NCBI GenBank assembly: GCA_035524895.1
Contig: DATLFI010000366.1
Span: 1 to 17,782, forward strand
Length of the DNA: 17,782 nucleotides
From: DATLFI01 sp035524895
Lineage (GTDB): Bacteria > Acidobacteriota > Thermoanaerobaculia > Multivoradales > Multivoraceae
Direction: 5' to 3'
Below, in pieces: positions 1 through 7,969 of the stretch; the stretch's first letter is position 1; every line of letters begins with the position of its first letter. Under the pieces are notes generated by a model, which searched no databases, was not told the origin of the DNA, and saw only the letters and a list, made by a program, of their open reading frames with translations. The translations under genes and the position numbers were made by a program.

Positions 1-1
1 C

Positions 2-721
2 GCGTTCAACCCGCCGGAAGGCATTCCGCGAGAGCTCTACATCCCCGAGCTGGATCAGTACCGCGCCGAGGTCGGTGGATCTTCCTACGTCATCGCGGAG
101 CTCGACGGCGCCTTCACCAAGTACTGGGAGGCCGGCCTCGAGAGCGAGTGGCGCGGCGACAGATCGTACGTGCGTGGCTCCTACGTCTGGAGCCACTACT
201 ACGGCAATTTCGACCAGGACAACAGCACCACGACCAACGACGCGGCAGTCTTCATCGGCTCGTCGTTCATCGCCGACGGTGCCGGTCGCCAGGTGTGGGA
301 CTTCAAGTACGGCGACCTGCGCGGCGACCGCCGCCACCAGCTCAAGCTCTACGGCTACCGCGAGCTGCCCTGGAACGCCAATGCCGGCGCCTTCGCGATC
401 TTCCAGTCCGGCCAGCCCTGGGAGATCTGGGACGTCGAGGTCTACCGCTCCTTGACCAGCAGCACCAGTAATACCAGCCGGTTCGCGGAACCTGCCGGTT
501 CGCGCACCAGCGACGACCACTGGCAGATCGACCTCAACTACACGCACAACTTCCCGATCGGGAATCGCTACAACATCCAGCTTCGCGGCGACCTCTACAA
601 CGTCTTCGACGAGCAGACCGGCTACAACATCCAACCGGTGCGCAGCTTCGCCAGCTTCGGCCAGCCGCGCTCGTTCTTCGACCCGCGCCGCTTGCAGATC
701 GCGGTGAGGTTCGAGTTCTGA
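2..721 (+). CDS. TonB-dependent receptor, C-terminal part (5' end outside window)
   Basis: The frame is open from the first full codon at base 2 to the TGA at 719-721, so this is the last 239 residues of a longer protein. The sequence has alternating aromatic and polar strands (for example VRGSYVWSHYYGNF), a LYNVFDEQTGYN segment typical of the last barrel strands of TonB-dependent receptors, and it ends VRFEF. A terminal Phe is the usual signal for BAM-dependent insertion in the outer membrane. Family knowledge: such receptors import siderophores, vitamins or oligosaccharides using TonB energy. The plug domain and any carboxypeptidase-like N-terminal domain lie outside the window, so the substrate cannot be named. 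The next gene, mutL, begins 39 bases later and is functionally unrelated. Confidence 0.82.
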   Translation, partial: AFNPPEGIPRELYIPELDQYRAEVGGSSYVIAELDGAFTKYWEAGLESEWRGDRSYVRGSYVWSHYYGNFDQDNSTTTNDAAVFIGSSFIADGAGRQVWDFKYGDLRGDRRHQLKLYGYRELPWNANAGAFAIFQSGQPWEIWDVEVYRSLTSSTSNTSRFAEPAGSRTSDDHWQIDLNYTHNFPIGNRYNIQLRGDLYNVFDEQTGYNIQPVRSFASFGQPRSFFDPRRLQIAVRFEF

Positions 722-760
722 GCGGACCTTGCTCCGAACGGGTTTGGGTAGCTCGCGCAA

Positions 761-2578
761 ATGAGCGCCATCCATCGCCTGCCCGACCGTCTGATCAGCC
801 AGATCGCGGCGGGCGAGGTGGTGGAGCGGCCGGCTTCCGTCCTCAAGGAGGCGATCGAGAACGCGCTCGACGCCGGCGCGCGAAGGGTCCAGATCGCGCT
901 CGACGCCGGCGGGCAGGAGCTGGTGTCGGTCGTCGACGACGGCAGCGGCCTCGACCGCGAGGATCTCGCGCTGGCGTTCGAGCGTCACGCCACCAGCAAG
1001 ATCACGCGCATCGAGGATCTCGATGCTGTCGGGACGTTGGGGTTTCGCGGCGAGGCGCTGGCCGCGATCGCGGCCGTGTCTCGGGTGGAGGCGCTGAGCG
1101 CCACGGCCCACGGCGTGGGTCATCGCATCCGCATCGAGGGCGGGCGGGTGCTCTCGTTGGAGCCGGCGTCGGCTGCCCGCGGCACGAGCCTCGCGGTGCG
1201 TTCGCTGTTCTTCAACGTGCCGGCGCGGCGCAAGTTCCTCAAGACTCCGGCCACGGAGCAGCGGCGCTGCGTAGAGGTGGTGCAGGGCTACGCGCTGGCG
1301 CGGCCGGATGTCTCGTTCGTGTGTGCAGCCGCCGAGCGCGAGCTGCTACGGGCGGATGTCGCGGCCGAGACGCCCGAAGGGAGACTCGAGCGGATCGCTC
1401 AGCTGTTCGGCAGCGAGCTCGCCTCCAACCTCGAGCCGCTCCAGGGCTCTCGCGTCGCGAGCGGCTTCGTGGGCAATCGGAAGACGGTGCGCGGCAGACG
1501 TCTGTTCGTGTTCGTGAACGGTCGTCTCGTCCGCGACCGGGCGCTGCTCGGCATCTACTATCGCTCGGTGCGGGACGCCTGGCACAGCGAGGACACCCCG
1601 TCGCTCTTCCTGTTCGTCGAGCTGCCGCCCGAGGAGGTCGACGTCAACGTGCACCCTCAGAAGGCCGAGGTGCGGTTCCGCGAGCCGAGGCGGCTCGGAG
1701 AGGTGGCGCGCGCGCTCCAGGACGCCCTGGCTCGAGCCCGGGGCGAGGCTGCGGCGCCGCTGTATCCCGCTGGTCCTGGGCTGGCGTCGCTGCCGAGAGT
1801 TTGGGACATGCCGGCGCCCTGGGAGGCTGGCGGAGACCGGGGGGCGAGCACTCTGGGGGATTGGGCGACGGGCACGGTCGCCGAGCCGGTCGTAGGCAGC
1901 TCTCCGGCGCGGCTCGGCGAGCTCGTGGTGGCTCCGCCCGCGCCCGCGGTAGTGGCGCTCTCGCGCGGCGGTGAGCAACGCTCGCTACGGGTACTCGGCC
2001 AGTACAAGGGGTCGCTGATCCTGCTGGAAGGACCGCGAGCGCTGTACCTCGTCGACCAACACGCGGCGCACGAACGAGTGCTCTACGAGCGGTTCCGGCG
2101 CGCGCTGGACAAGGAGCAGGCGCCCTCGCAGCGGCTGCTCGAGCCGCTGGTGCTCGACCTCGGCCCGGCAGCGGCGGCCGCGTTGCTGACCGCAGCGCCG
2201 GAGCTGGAACGCGTCGGCTTCGAGTTGCTGCCCGTGGCCACGCGCAGCGTGGGAGTGCTGGCGCAGCCAGCGTTCGTGACCGCCGCCGAGGGCGAGGCGG
2301 TGCTGCAGGCGCTCGCGGCTCGGCTCGCCGAGCACGACGAGCTCGAGGACCCAGCGTCCCGCGCCGAGGCAGTGCGCGTCGAGCTACTCGAGAGCGTCGC
2401 CGCGTCGCGAGCGTGCCGGGGCGCGGTGAGGATCCACCAGCCGCTCACGATGACAGAGATGCAGAGCCTGGTTGCCGAGCTCTTCCAGACCGACGAACCG
2501 TACGCGTGTCCGCACGGCCGACCCACGGTGCTCGAGATGAACGATGCCGATCTCGAGTCTCGCTTCGGGAGACGATGA
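761..2578 (+). CDS. mutL: DNA mismatch repair protein MutL, endonuclease type
   Basis: 605 residues, the usual MutL length. The N-terminal GHKL ATPase shows QIAAGEVVERPASVLKEAIE with the catalytic Glu at about residue 30 and the Mg-binding Asn at 34, then DDGSG near 59, RHATSKI and TLGFRGEAL. A proline- and alanine-rich linker covers roughly residues 335-410. The C-terminal domain carries the metal-binding nuclease motif DQHA-x2-E-x4-E (DQHAAHERVLYE, from D432), ACR at 551-553 and CPHGRP at 583-588. By family knowledge this marks a MutL that nicks the daughter strand itself, as in organisms without MutH. The ATG at 761 is chosen because the conserved block starts ten residues later; no clear Shine-Dalgarno precedes it. 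rnc follows after 3 bases. Confidence 0.97.
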   Translation: MSAIHRLPDRLISQIAAGEVVERPASVLKEAIENALDAGARRVQIALDAGGQELVSVVDDGSGLDREDLALAFERHATSKITRIEDLDAVGTLGFRGEALAAIAAVSRVEALSATAHGVGHRIRIEGGRVLSLEPASAARGTSLAVRSLFFNVPARRKFLKTPATEQRRCVEVVQGYALARPDVSFVCAAAERELLRADVAAETPEGRLERIAQLFGSELASNLEPLQGSRVASGFVGNRKTVRGRRLFVFVNGRLVRDRALLGIYYRSVRDAWHSEDTPSLFLFVELPPEEVDVNVHPQKAEVRFREPRRLGEVARALQDALARARGEAAAPLYPAGPGLASLPRVWDMPAPWEAGGDRGASTLGDWATGTVAEPVVGSSPARLGELVVAPPAPAVVALSRGGEQRSLRVLGQYKGSLILLEGPRALYLVDQHAAHERVLYERFRRALDKEQAPSQRLLEPLVLDLGPAAAAALLTAAPELERVGFELLPVATRSVGVLAQPAFVTAAEGEAVLQALAARLAEHDELEDPASRAEAVRVELLESVAASRACRGAVRIHQPLTMTEMQSLVAELFQTDEPYACPHGRPTVLEMNDADLESRFGRR

Positions 2579-2581
2579 GTC

Positions 2582-3355
2582 GTGATCTCAGAGACCCTCG
2601 ACACCCCAGAGCGCAATCAAGACGAGCAGATCGAGCGCCTGCAACGCCTCCTCGGACATCGTTTCCGCGATGCCGAGCTGCTACGCACCGCTCTCACGCA
2701 TCGCTCCGCAGCCAACGAGCGAGGCGATTCCCACTACGAGCGGATCGAGTTCCTCGGCGACGCCGTGCTGGGCCTGGCGGCGGCCGAGTGGTTGTTCGAG
2801 ACGCTGAGCGAAGAGCCCGAAGGACGCTTGGCGCGGCTCAAGAGCTACCTCGTCTCGACACGCGCACTCGCGGACTGGGGGCGGCAGCTCGACGTGGGCA
2901 GCGTTCTGGTGCTGGGCGCGGGCGAGGAGCGGTCGGGCGGGCGCGACAAGCCGTCCCTGCTCGCGGACTGTATGGAGGCGCTGCTCGGGGCCGTCTACCT
3001 GGATGCGGGGCTCGACGCGCTGCGCGGCGTGGTGCGGCCGTGGCTCGAAGCCGCCGTCCTGCGGGAGCCTCAGCTGCAGCTCCAAGAGGCCAAGACGCGG
3101 CTGCAGGAATCTCTCCAAGCGAGCGGGGAGCCGCTGCCCGAGTACCGGACGGTGGCCGAGCACGGGCCCCCCCACGAACGCACGTTCCATGTGGAGTGCT
3201 GGGTCGGGGATCGCTGTCTGGGAGTGGGGGAGGGCGGCAGCAAGAAGGCGGCCGAGAGTGCGGCCGCCGAGCGCGCCATCGAGTACCTGCAACGAAGGGA
3301 AGCGACGATCACGGCCGAGGACGGGGCGCCAGGGTCGCCAGACGCTCCGACCTGA
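2582..3355 (+). CDS. rnc: Ribonuclease III
   Basis: 257 residues. RNase III cleaves double-stranded RNA and matures rRNA precursors. The signature YERIEFLGDAVLG supplies E53, E56 and D60, and DCMEALLGAVYLD supplies D129 and E132, so both halves of the acidic metal site are intact. A C-terminal dsRNA-binding domain follows (about residues 165-240) with the GGSKKAAESAAAERAIEYL helix. A short acidic, Pro/Gly-rich tail ends the protein. The start is GTG, 3 bases after the mutL stop, with GGGAGA at about 2568-2573 as ribosome binding site; this suggests translational coupling to mutL. About 20 residues precede the first conserved helix, slightly longer than in the E. coli enzyme. Confidence 0.97.
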   Translation: MISETLDTPERNQDEQIERLQRLLGHRFRDAELLRTALTHRSAANERGDSHYERIEFLGDAVLGLAAAEWLFETLSEEPEGRLARLKSYLVSTRALADWGRQLDVGSVLVLGAGEERSGGRDKPSLLADCMEALLGAVYLDAGLDALRGVVRPWLEAAVLREPQLQLQEAKTRLQESLQASGEPLPEYRTVAEHGPPHERTFHVECWVGDRCLGVGEGGSKKAAESAAAERAIEYLQRREATITAEDGAPGSPDAPT

Positions 3356-3362
3356 GGGCGAA

Positions 3363-3392
3363 TTGCGTTCGCTCGACGGCGACTCTTACAAT
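3363..3392 (+). promoter_or_regulatory. Candidate sigma70-type promoter for asnS
   Basis: TTGCGT at 3363-3368 and TACAAT at 3387-3392 are separated by 18 bases, lying just after the rnc stop and 110 bases before the asnS start. The -10 box matches the consensus at five of six positions; the -35 box has only the TTG. It stands out in an otherwise GC-rich gap. Predicted from sequence alone. Confidence 0.4.
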
Positions 3393-3411
3393 GCGCCCGG
3401 GTGTCGGGCGC
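3393..3411 (+). other. GC-rich hairpin in the rnc-asnS gap
   Basis: GCGCCCG at 3393-3399 and CGGGCGC at 3405-3411 form a perfect 7-base-pair stem with a 5-base loop (GGTGT), extendable by one wobble and one A-T pair. No T-run follows, so it is not a classical intrinsic terminator. It begins directly after the candidate -10 box, so it could lie at the 5' end of the asnS transcript, or end rnc transcription weakly. Confidence 0.4.
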
Positions 3412-3502
3412 GTCCGGTGTCGCCTCGCTCGGGATCGCGCCCTGAGAAGTCGCATCGCCCCAAAGAACTGTCTGGACACTCCGTGACTCGGATCTCGCTC
3501 AC

Positions 3503-4816
3503 GTGACCCAGCCGCCGTCGCCACCGCCACCGGTTTGGATCGCGGAGCTCGCGACCCGCGTGGGCGAGCGTGTGCTGGTGCAGGGTTGGGTCCAGAAGCA
3601 TCGCTCCAGCGGCAAGATCGGATTTGTCGAGGTCCGCGACGGCAGCGGTGTGGTCCAGGCGGTGGTGAGCCGAGCCGCGGTGGACGAGCCCTCCTGGGAG
3701 GCGGTCAAGCAGGTGACGCAGGAGAGCGTGATCCGCGTCACCGGCACGGTGGCCGCGGACGAGCGGGCCCCGAGCGGGGTCGAGCTGCACGCACAAGGCC
3801 TCTCCATCGCTTCGCTGAGCCCGGAGTTCCCGATCACGCCCAAGGAGCACGGCACGGCGTTCCTGATGGCGCATCGCCACCTGTGGCTGCGCTCGAGCAA
3901 GCAGCGAGCCCTGCTCCAGGTGCGCAGCGTCGTCGCGCACGCGATCCGCCGCTTCTACGACGATCGTGGCTACGTGCTGATCGACTCGCCGATCCTGACT
4001 CCGGCGGCCTGCGAAGGCACCTCGACGCTGTTCCAGACCGACTACTTCGGCGACCCTGCCTACCTCAGCCAGTCGGGCCAGCTCTATCTCGAGCCGGCAG
4101 CGGCTGCCTTCGGCAAGGTGTACTGCTTCGGGCCGACGTTTCGCGCCGAGAAGTCGAAGACCCGGCGCCACCTGACCGAGTTCTGGATGGTCGAGCCAGA
4201 GGTCGCGTTCCTCGAGTTCGAGGGGCTTTGCGCGCTCGCGGAGGAGTTCGTGGTCTACCTGGTCTCCCAGGTCCTCGAGCGTTGCCGGGAGCCGCTGCGA
4301 GTGCTCGAGCGGGACGTCGCGCGCCTCGAGTCGGTGCAGCCGCCGTTTCCGCGCGTGCGCTACAGCGAGGCGATCGAGATCCTGAAGCAGCAGGGGGTCG
4401 AGAAGGCCTTTGGCGACGACTTCGGCGCCGAGGACGAGACGCTGCTCGCCAGCCAGTTCGACCGGCCGCTCATGGTCACGCACTACCCCGCGAAGTCGAA
4501 GGCCTTCTACATGGAGCCCGACGCCGAGGACCCGAGCCTGGCGCTCGCGGTCGACCTGCTCGCGCCCGAGGGGTACGGTGAGATCGTGGGGGGCAGCCAG
4601 CGCATCCACGACCACGACCTGCTGTTGCGGCGGATACGCGAGCACGATCTGCCGATCGAGGCCTTCCAGTGGTACCTGGACATTCGCCGCTATGGCACCT
4701 TCCCGCACAGCGGGTTCGGCATGGGCATCGAGCGCTTCGTGGCATGGGTCTCGGGTGTGCCGCACCTGCGGGAGACGATCCCGTATCCACGGATGCTGTA
4801 CAAGATCTATCCGTAG
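3503..4816 (+). CDS. asnS: Asparagine--tRNA ligase (short AsnRS type)
   Basis: 437 residues. A class IIb aminoacyl-tRNA synthetase that charges tRNA-Asn with asparagine. An N-terminal OB-fold anticodon domain (about residues 20-105, with VLVQGWVQKHRSSGKIGFVEV) precedes the class II catalytic core. Motif 2 is FRAEKSKTRRHL starting at F213, followed by TEFWMVEPE; motif 3 is GFGMGIERF at 404-412. FWMVEPE and the ending RETIPYPRMLYKIYP favour AsnRS over the related non-discriminating AspRS. The start is the GTG at 3503, giving a Pro-rich leader (PPSPPPPV); no good Shine-Dalgarno is visible, so a TTG or other upstream start is not excluded. Its own promoter candidate lies at 3363-3392 and a hairpin follows the stop. 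Confidence 0.93.
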   Translation: MTQPPSPPPPVWIAELATRVGERVLVQGWVQKHRSSGKIGFVEVRDGSGVVQAVVSRAAVDEPSWEAVKQVTQESVIRVTGTVAADERAPSGVELHAQGLSIASLSPEFPITPKEHGTAFLMAHRHLWLRSSKQRALLQVRSVVAHAIRRFYDDRGYVLIDSPILTPAACEGTSTLFQTDYFGDPAYLSQSGQLYLEPAAAAFGKVYCFGPTFRAEKSKTRRHLTEFWMVEPEVAFLEFEGLCALAEEFVVYLVSQVLERCREPLRVLERDVARLESVQPPFPRVRYSEAIEILKQQGVEKAFGDDFGAEDETLLASQFDRPLMVTHYPAKSKAFYMEPDAEDPSLALAVDLLAPEGYGEIVGGSQRIHDHDLLLRRIREHDLPIEAFQWYLDIRRYGTFPHSGFGMGIERFVAWVSGVPHLRETIPYPRMLYKIYP

Positions 4817-4826
4817 CGCCTTCCGG

Positions 4827-4845
4827 GGAGGCCACGTGGGCCTCT
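4827..4845 (+). terminator. Candidate terminator hairpin after asnS
   Basis: GAGGCC at 4828-4833 and GGCCTC at 4839-4844 form a perfect 6-base-pair stem around ACGTG, 11 bases after the asnS stop; one wobble pair extends it. The downstream tract is TCTCTCCG, so the U-run is poor. Position supports an end of the asnS transcript, but the stem alone is modest evidence. Confidence 0.4.
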
Positions 4846-4917
4846 CTCCGCGCCCTCGCTCCAGCCCTCCGACCCTTAGATTCCCGCCGCGACTGGTAGA
4901 CTCCGGCCACCACATGT

Positions 4918-4933
4918 GACGTCGAGACGTCGA
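4918..4933 (+). repeat. Tandem 8-base repeat upstream of the acyl-CoA dehydrogenase
   Basis: GACGTCGA occurs twice in direct succession (4918-4925 and 4926-4933). Each copy contains the palindrome GACGTC. It ends two bases before the GGAG ribosome binding site (4936-4939) of the next gene, a place where a regulator could act on transcription or the leader. No promoter could be assigned with confidence. Confidence 0.45.
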
Positions 4934-4947
4934 TCGGAGCCACCCCT

Positions 4948-6855
4948 ATGAGCCAGCCCGTGCGCCACGCCAGCGAAGCCGAGGCCCGTCGGGTCGCCGA
5001 GGAATCCCGCGAGTCCGAGTGGAACCGGCCGAGCTTCATGAAGGAGCTCTTCCTCGGGAACTTCCGCTTCGACTTGATCCACCCGTACCCGCGGCGCGCC
5101 GAGTGGCGGCCGCAGTTTCAGGCGTTTTACCGCGCGCTCCAGGAGTTCCTCGTTGCCGAGGTCGACCCGGGGCGCATCGACGCCGACGGCGACTACCCGC
5201 AGCACGTCGTCGACGGGCTCACGAAGCTCGGGGCCTTCGGGATGAAGATTCCCGAGCAGTACGGCGGTCTCGGCTTCGACCAGCTCGAGTACGCGCAGGT
5301 CATGGAGCTGCTCGGCGCCTACGATGGCAACCTGGTGGCTCTGCTCTCCGCGCACCAGTCTATCGGGGTGCCGCAGCCGCTCGCGCTGTTCGGTACCGAG
5401 GAGCAGAAGCGGGAGTACCTGCCGCGCTGTGCCCGCGGCGAGATCTCGGCCTTCGCGCTCACGGAGAACGACGTCGGCTCCGACCCGGCGCGCCTCGCGA
5501 CCACGGTGCAGCTCACCGAGGACGGCAGTGCCTACGTCATGAACGGCACCAAGCTGTGGTGCACCAATGGCACGCTGGCGAAGCTCTACGTCGTGATGGC
5601 GCGCCACGCCGACAGCCCGAAGATCAGCGCGTTCGTCGTCGAACGCGACTGGGAGGGTGTGAGCGTGGAGATGCGCTGCCATTTCATGGGTCTCAGGGCG
5701 CTGGCCAACGGCGTGATCCGCTTCGACAACGTGCGCGTGCCCGTCGGGAACCGCATCGGGGACGAAGGCCGCGGCCTCAAGATCGCCCTCACCACGCTGA
5801 ACGACGGTCGCCTTTCGATCCCCAACTCCGCGGTCGGAGCCGCCAAGGTCTGCCTGCAGACGGTCCGCGAGTGGGCCGCCGAGCGCGTGCAATGGGGCCA
5901 CCCGATCGGCAAGCACGAGGCTATCGCGCAGAAGATCGCCTACATAGCGGGCACGACGTTCGCCATGGAATCGATCGTCAAGCTCGCGAGCCACATGTCG
6001 AACAACAAGAAGCTCGACCTGCGACTCGAGAGCGCGGCCTGCAAGGAGTGGAACACCGATCAGGGTTGGAAGATCATCGACGAGACGGTGCAGGTGCGCG
6101 GCGGCCGCGGCTACGAGAACGAGCTGTCGCTGCGTCGTCGGCCCAGCGAGAAGCCCATCGGCATCGAACGCATGATGCGCGACTTCCGCATCAACCGGAT
6201 CTTCGAAGGCTCGAGCGAGATCATGCACCTGATCATGGCGCGCGAGGCCGTGGACAAGCACCTGCAGGTCGCCGGCGCGGTCATCGACCCGAAGGCTTCG
6301 GTCGGCAAGAAGCTCGCCGCGCTGCCGAAGATCGCGTTGTTCTACGCCTGGTGGTACCCGACGAGGTGGCTGGGGTGGTCCGGTTGGCCGCGCTACGCGT
6401 CCTTCGGTCCCTTGGCGACGCACCTGCGGTTCGTCGATCGCGCCGCGCGCAAGCTGGCCCGTGAGAGCTTCCACGGCATGATGGTCTATCGGGCCAAGAT
6501 GGAGCGAAAACAGGCATTCCTGTTCCGTCTCGTCGACGTGGTGAACGAGCTGTTCGCGATGTCGGCTTCGGTGGCACGTGCCCACGCGCTTGCGCAGAGC
6601 GGGGATCCCTCGGCCGAGTCGGCCGGAGAGCTGGCGGACACGTTCTGCCGGCAATCGCGCCGCCGGGTCAAGGAGCTGTTCCGCGCCCTTTGGGGCAATG
6701 ACGACGCGCAGCGGTACGAGCTTGCGCAACGCGTTCTGGCCGGTGATCACGTGTGGATGGAGGAGCTGCTCGAGGGGCTCGCTCGCGCCAGCGCGATCGG
6801 AGAGGTCGAGACCCCGGAGGCTGCTCGGCGAGACGCTGCTCCGGCCCGAGCGTGA
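4948..6855 (+). CDS. Acyl-CoA dehydrogenase, long (VLCAD-like) family
   Basis: 635 residues, longer than the ~380-residue short and medium-chain enzymes and similar to VLCAD/ACAD9-type proteins with an extra C-terminal domain. By family, it is an FAD enzyme that oxidises acyl-CoA to trans-2-enoyl-CoA in beta-oxidation. Seen: an N-terminal LFLGNFRFDLIHPYP segment, the flavin and substrate loop FALTENDVGSDPARLAT (about 167-183), LWCTNGTLAKLYVVMA, RGGRGYENE, and RINRIFEGSSEIM with E420 at the position of the catalytic base. Residues after about 440 form the additional helical domain. ATG at 4948 has GGAG eight bases upstream. Chain-length specificity cannot be read from the sequence. The next gene is 118 bases away. 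Confidence 0.92.
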   Translation: MSQPVRHASEAEARRVAEESRESEWNRPSFMKELFLGNFRFDLIHPYPRRAEWRPQFQAFYRALQEFLVAEVDPGRIDADGDYPQHVVDGLTKLGAFGMKIPEQYGGLGFDQLEYAQVMELLGAYDGNLVALLSAHQSIGVPQPLALFGTEEQKREYLPRCARGEISAFALTENDVGSDPARLATTVQLTEDGSAYVMNGTKLWCTNGTLAKLYVVMARHADSPKISAFVVERDWEGVSVEMRCHFMGLRALANGVIRFDNVRVPVGNRIGDEGRGLKIALTTLNDGRLSIPNSAVGAAKVCLQTVREWAAERVQWGHPIGKHEAIAQKIAYIAGTTFAMESIVKLASHMSNNKKLDLRLESAACKEWNTDQGWKIIDETVQVRGGRGYENELSLRRRPSEKPIGIERMMRDFRINRIFEGSSEIMHLIMAREAVDKHLQVAGAVIDPKASVGKKLAALPKIALFYAWWYPTRWLGWSGWPRYASFGPLATHLRFVDRAARKLARESFHGMMVYRAKMERKQAFLFRLVDVVNELFAMSASVARAHALAQSGDPSAESAGELADTFCRQSRRRVKELFRALWGNDDAQRYELAQRVLAGDHVWMEELLEGLARASAIGEVETPEAARRDAAPARA

Positions 6856-6973
6856 CGGTGGACGAAGCCGTGGGCGCGGCGGGGGCCTGGTGCCGCCCGC
6901 GAGCACGCGGTCGAGCGGTGGGTCCTGCGCGCGGAGCTTGCGGGCGGCGACGAGTCGCGGGCGGTGTCTCCCC

Positions 6974-7969
6974 GTGCTCGCGGTAGCTCCGTTCGTCGGG
7001 GAGGCGGGGGTCGGTTCGCTCCCTTCGCTCGTGGAGCTGGCCGACCCGGAGCCAGGCGTCGGCGAAGTCCTGATCGACGTGCGCGCGACGGCGCTGAACC
7101 GAGCCGACCTGCTCCAGATGCGAGGTCTCTACCCGCCGCCGCCTGGCGAGTCGTCGGTGCCGGGGCTCGAGTGTGCGGGGGTGATCGTGGCGTGTGGCCC
7201 GGAGACCTCTCGCTACCAGTCCGGTGACCGTGTGATGGCGCTGCTCGCTGGCGGCGGTCACGCCTCCCGGGTCGTCGCGCCTGAAGGTCAGGTGATGCCG
7301 GTGCCGGAGTCTTTGACTTTCGAGCAGGCGGCGGGTGTTCCCGAGGTCGCGCTCACCGCGTGGACGAACCTGGTATACGAGGGTCGGCTCGAACGGGGAC
7401 AGACCGTGTTGATCACGGCCGCTGCGTCGGGCGTCGGCTCCTTCGCGGTTCAGGTCGCGAGAGAGCTCGGAGCTACGGTGATCGCGGCGGGTCGTAGCCG
7501 GGAGCGCCTGGAGGCGCTTCTCGAGCTCGGCGCGGACGAGCTGGTGGAGCTCGGCTCCGGGCTCGCTGCGCGCGTGTCTGACGCCAACGGCGGGCGGGGC
7601 GTCGATCTGGCGCTGGACCTGGTCGGCGGCCAGGTCTTCGCGGACCTGCTGGCGTGCGTGCGCGATCGCGGCCGGATCGTCCTGGTCGGCGTCCTCGGGG
7701 GAACGCAGTCGACGATCGACCTGGGCTTGGTCTTGCGGAGACGCCTGAGGCTGGTGGGCTCGGTGCTGCGCAGCCGCTCGCGCGCCGAGAAAGCTGGCCT
7801 CGTGGCGAGCTTTGCAGACTTCGGCCTCCCTCGGCTGGCAGACGGCCGACTCCTGCCCGTGATCGACCAGGTCCTGCCCTTCGCGCGAGTCGCTGTTGCC
7901 TACCGGGACCTCGAGCAGGGCGGCGTCTTCGGAAAAGTGGTGCTCCGCCTGCAGGACGACTCGTCGTGA
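6974..7969 (+). CDS. NAD(P)H quinone oxidoreductase, PIG3 family
   Basis: 331 residues from GTG 6974. A zinc-free medium-chain dehydrogenase/reductase. ALNRADLLQMRGLYPPPPG is the hallmark N-terminal segment of the PIG3 group, followed by GLECAGVI. The Rossmann part (from about residue 147) carries ITAAASGVGSFAVQVARELGA, the AAxxGVG nucleotide-binding motif of quinone oxidoreductases, rather than zinc ligands. Family knowledge: NADPH-dependent reduction of quinones or other electrophiles. The frame is open further upstream, but upstream residues are Arg/Ser-rich and without homology to the family, and GTG 6974 gives the expected N-terminus. Its stop overlaps the IPK start by four bases, so the two are probably co-translated. 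A physiological link to IPK is not evident. Confidence 0.9.
   Translation: MLAVAPFVGEAGVGSLPSLVELADPEPGVGEVLIDVRATALNRADLLQMRGLYPPPPGESSVPGLECAGVIVACGPETSRYQSGDRVMALLAGGGHASRVVAPEGQVMPVPESLTFEQAAGVPEVALTAWTNLVYEGRLERGQTVLITAAASGVGSFAVQVARELGATVIAAGRSRERLEALLELGADELVELGSGLAARVSDANGGRGVDLALDLVGGQVFADLLACVRDRGRIVLVGVLGGTQSTIDLGLVLRRRLRLVGSVLRSRSRAEKAGLVASFADFGLPRLADGRLLPVIDQVLPFARVAVAYRDLEQGGVFGKVVLRLQDDSS

Noticed and set aside
3386..4915. A 509-codon minus-strand frame opposite asnS
   Set aside because: Antisense shadow of a confidently identified synthetase gene; repetitive charged composition and no motifs.
4876..6906. A 676-codon open frame on the minus strand opposite the acyl-CoA dehydrogenase gene
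   Set aside because: It mirrors a clear ACAD gene; its product is rich in Arg, His, Asp, Val and Leu with no domain pattern, as expected for antisense frames of GC-rich genes.
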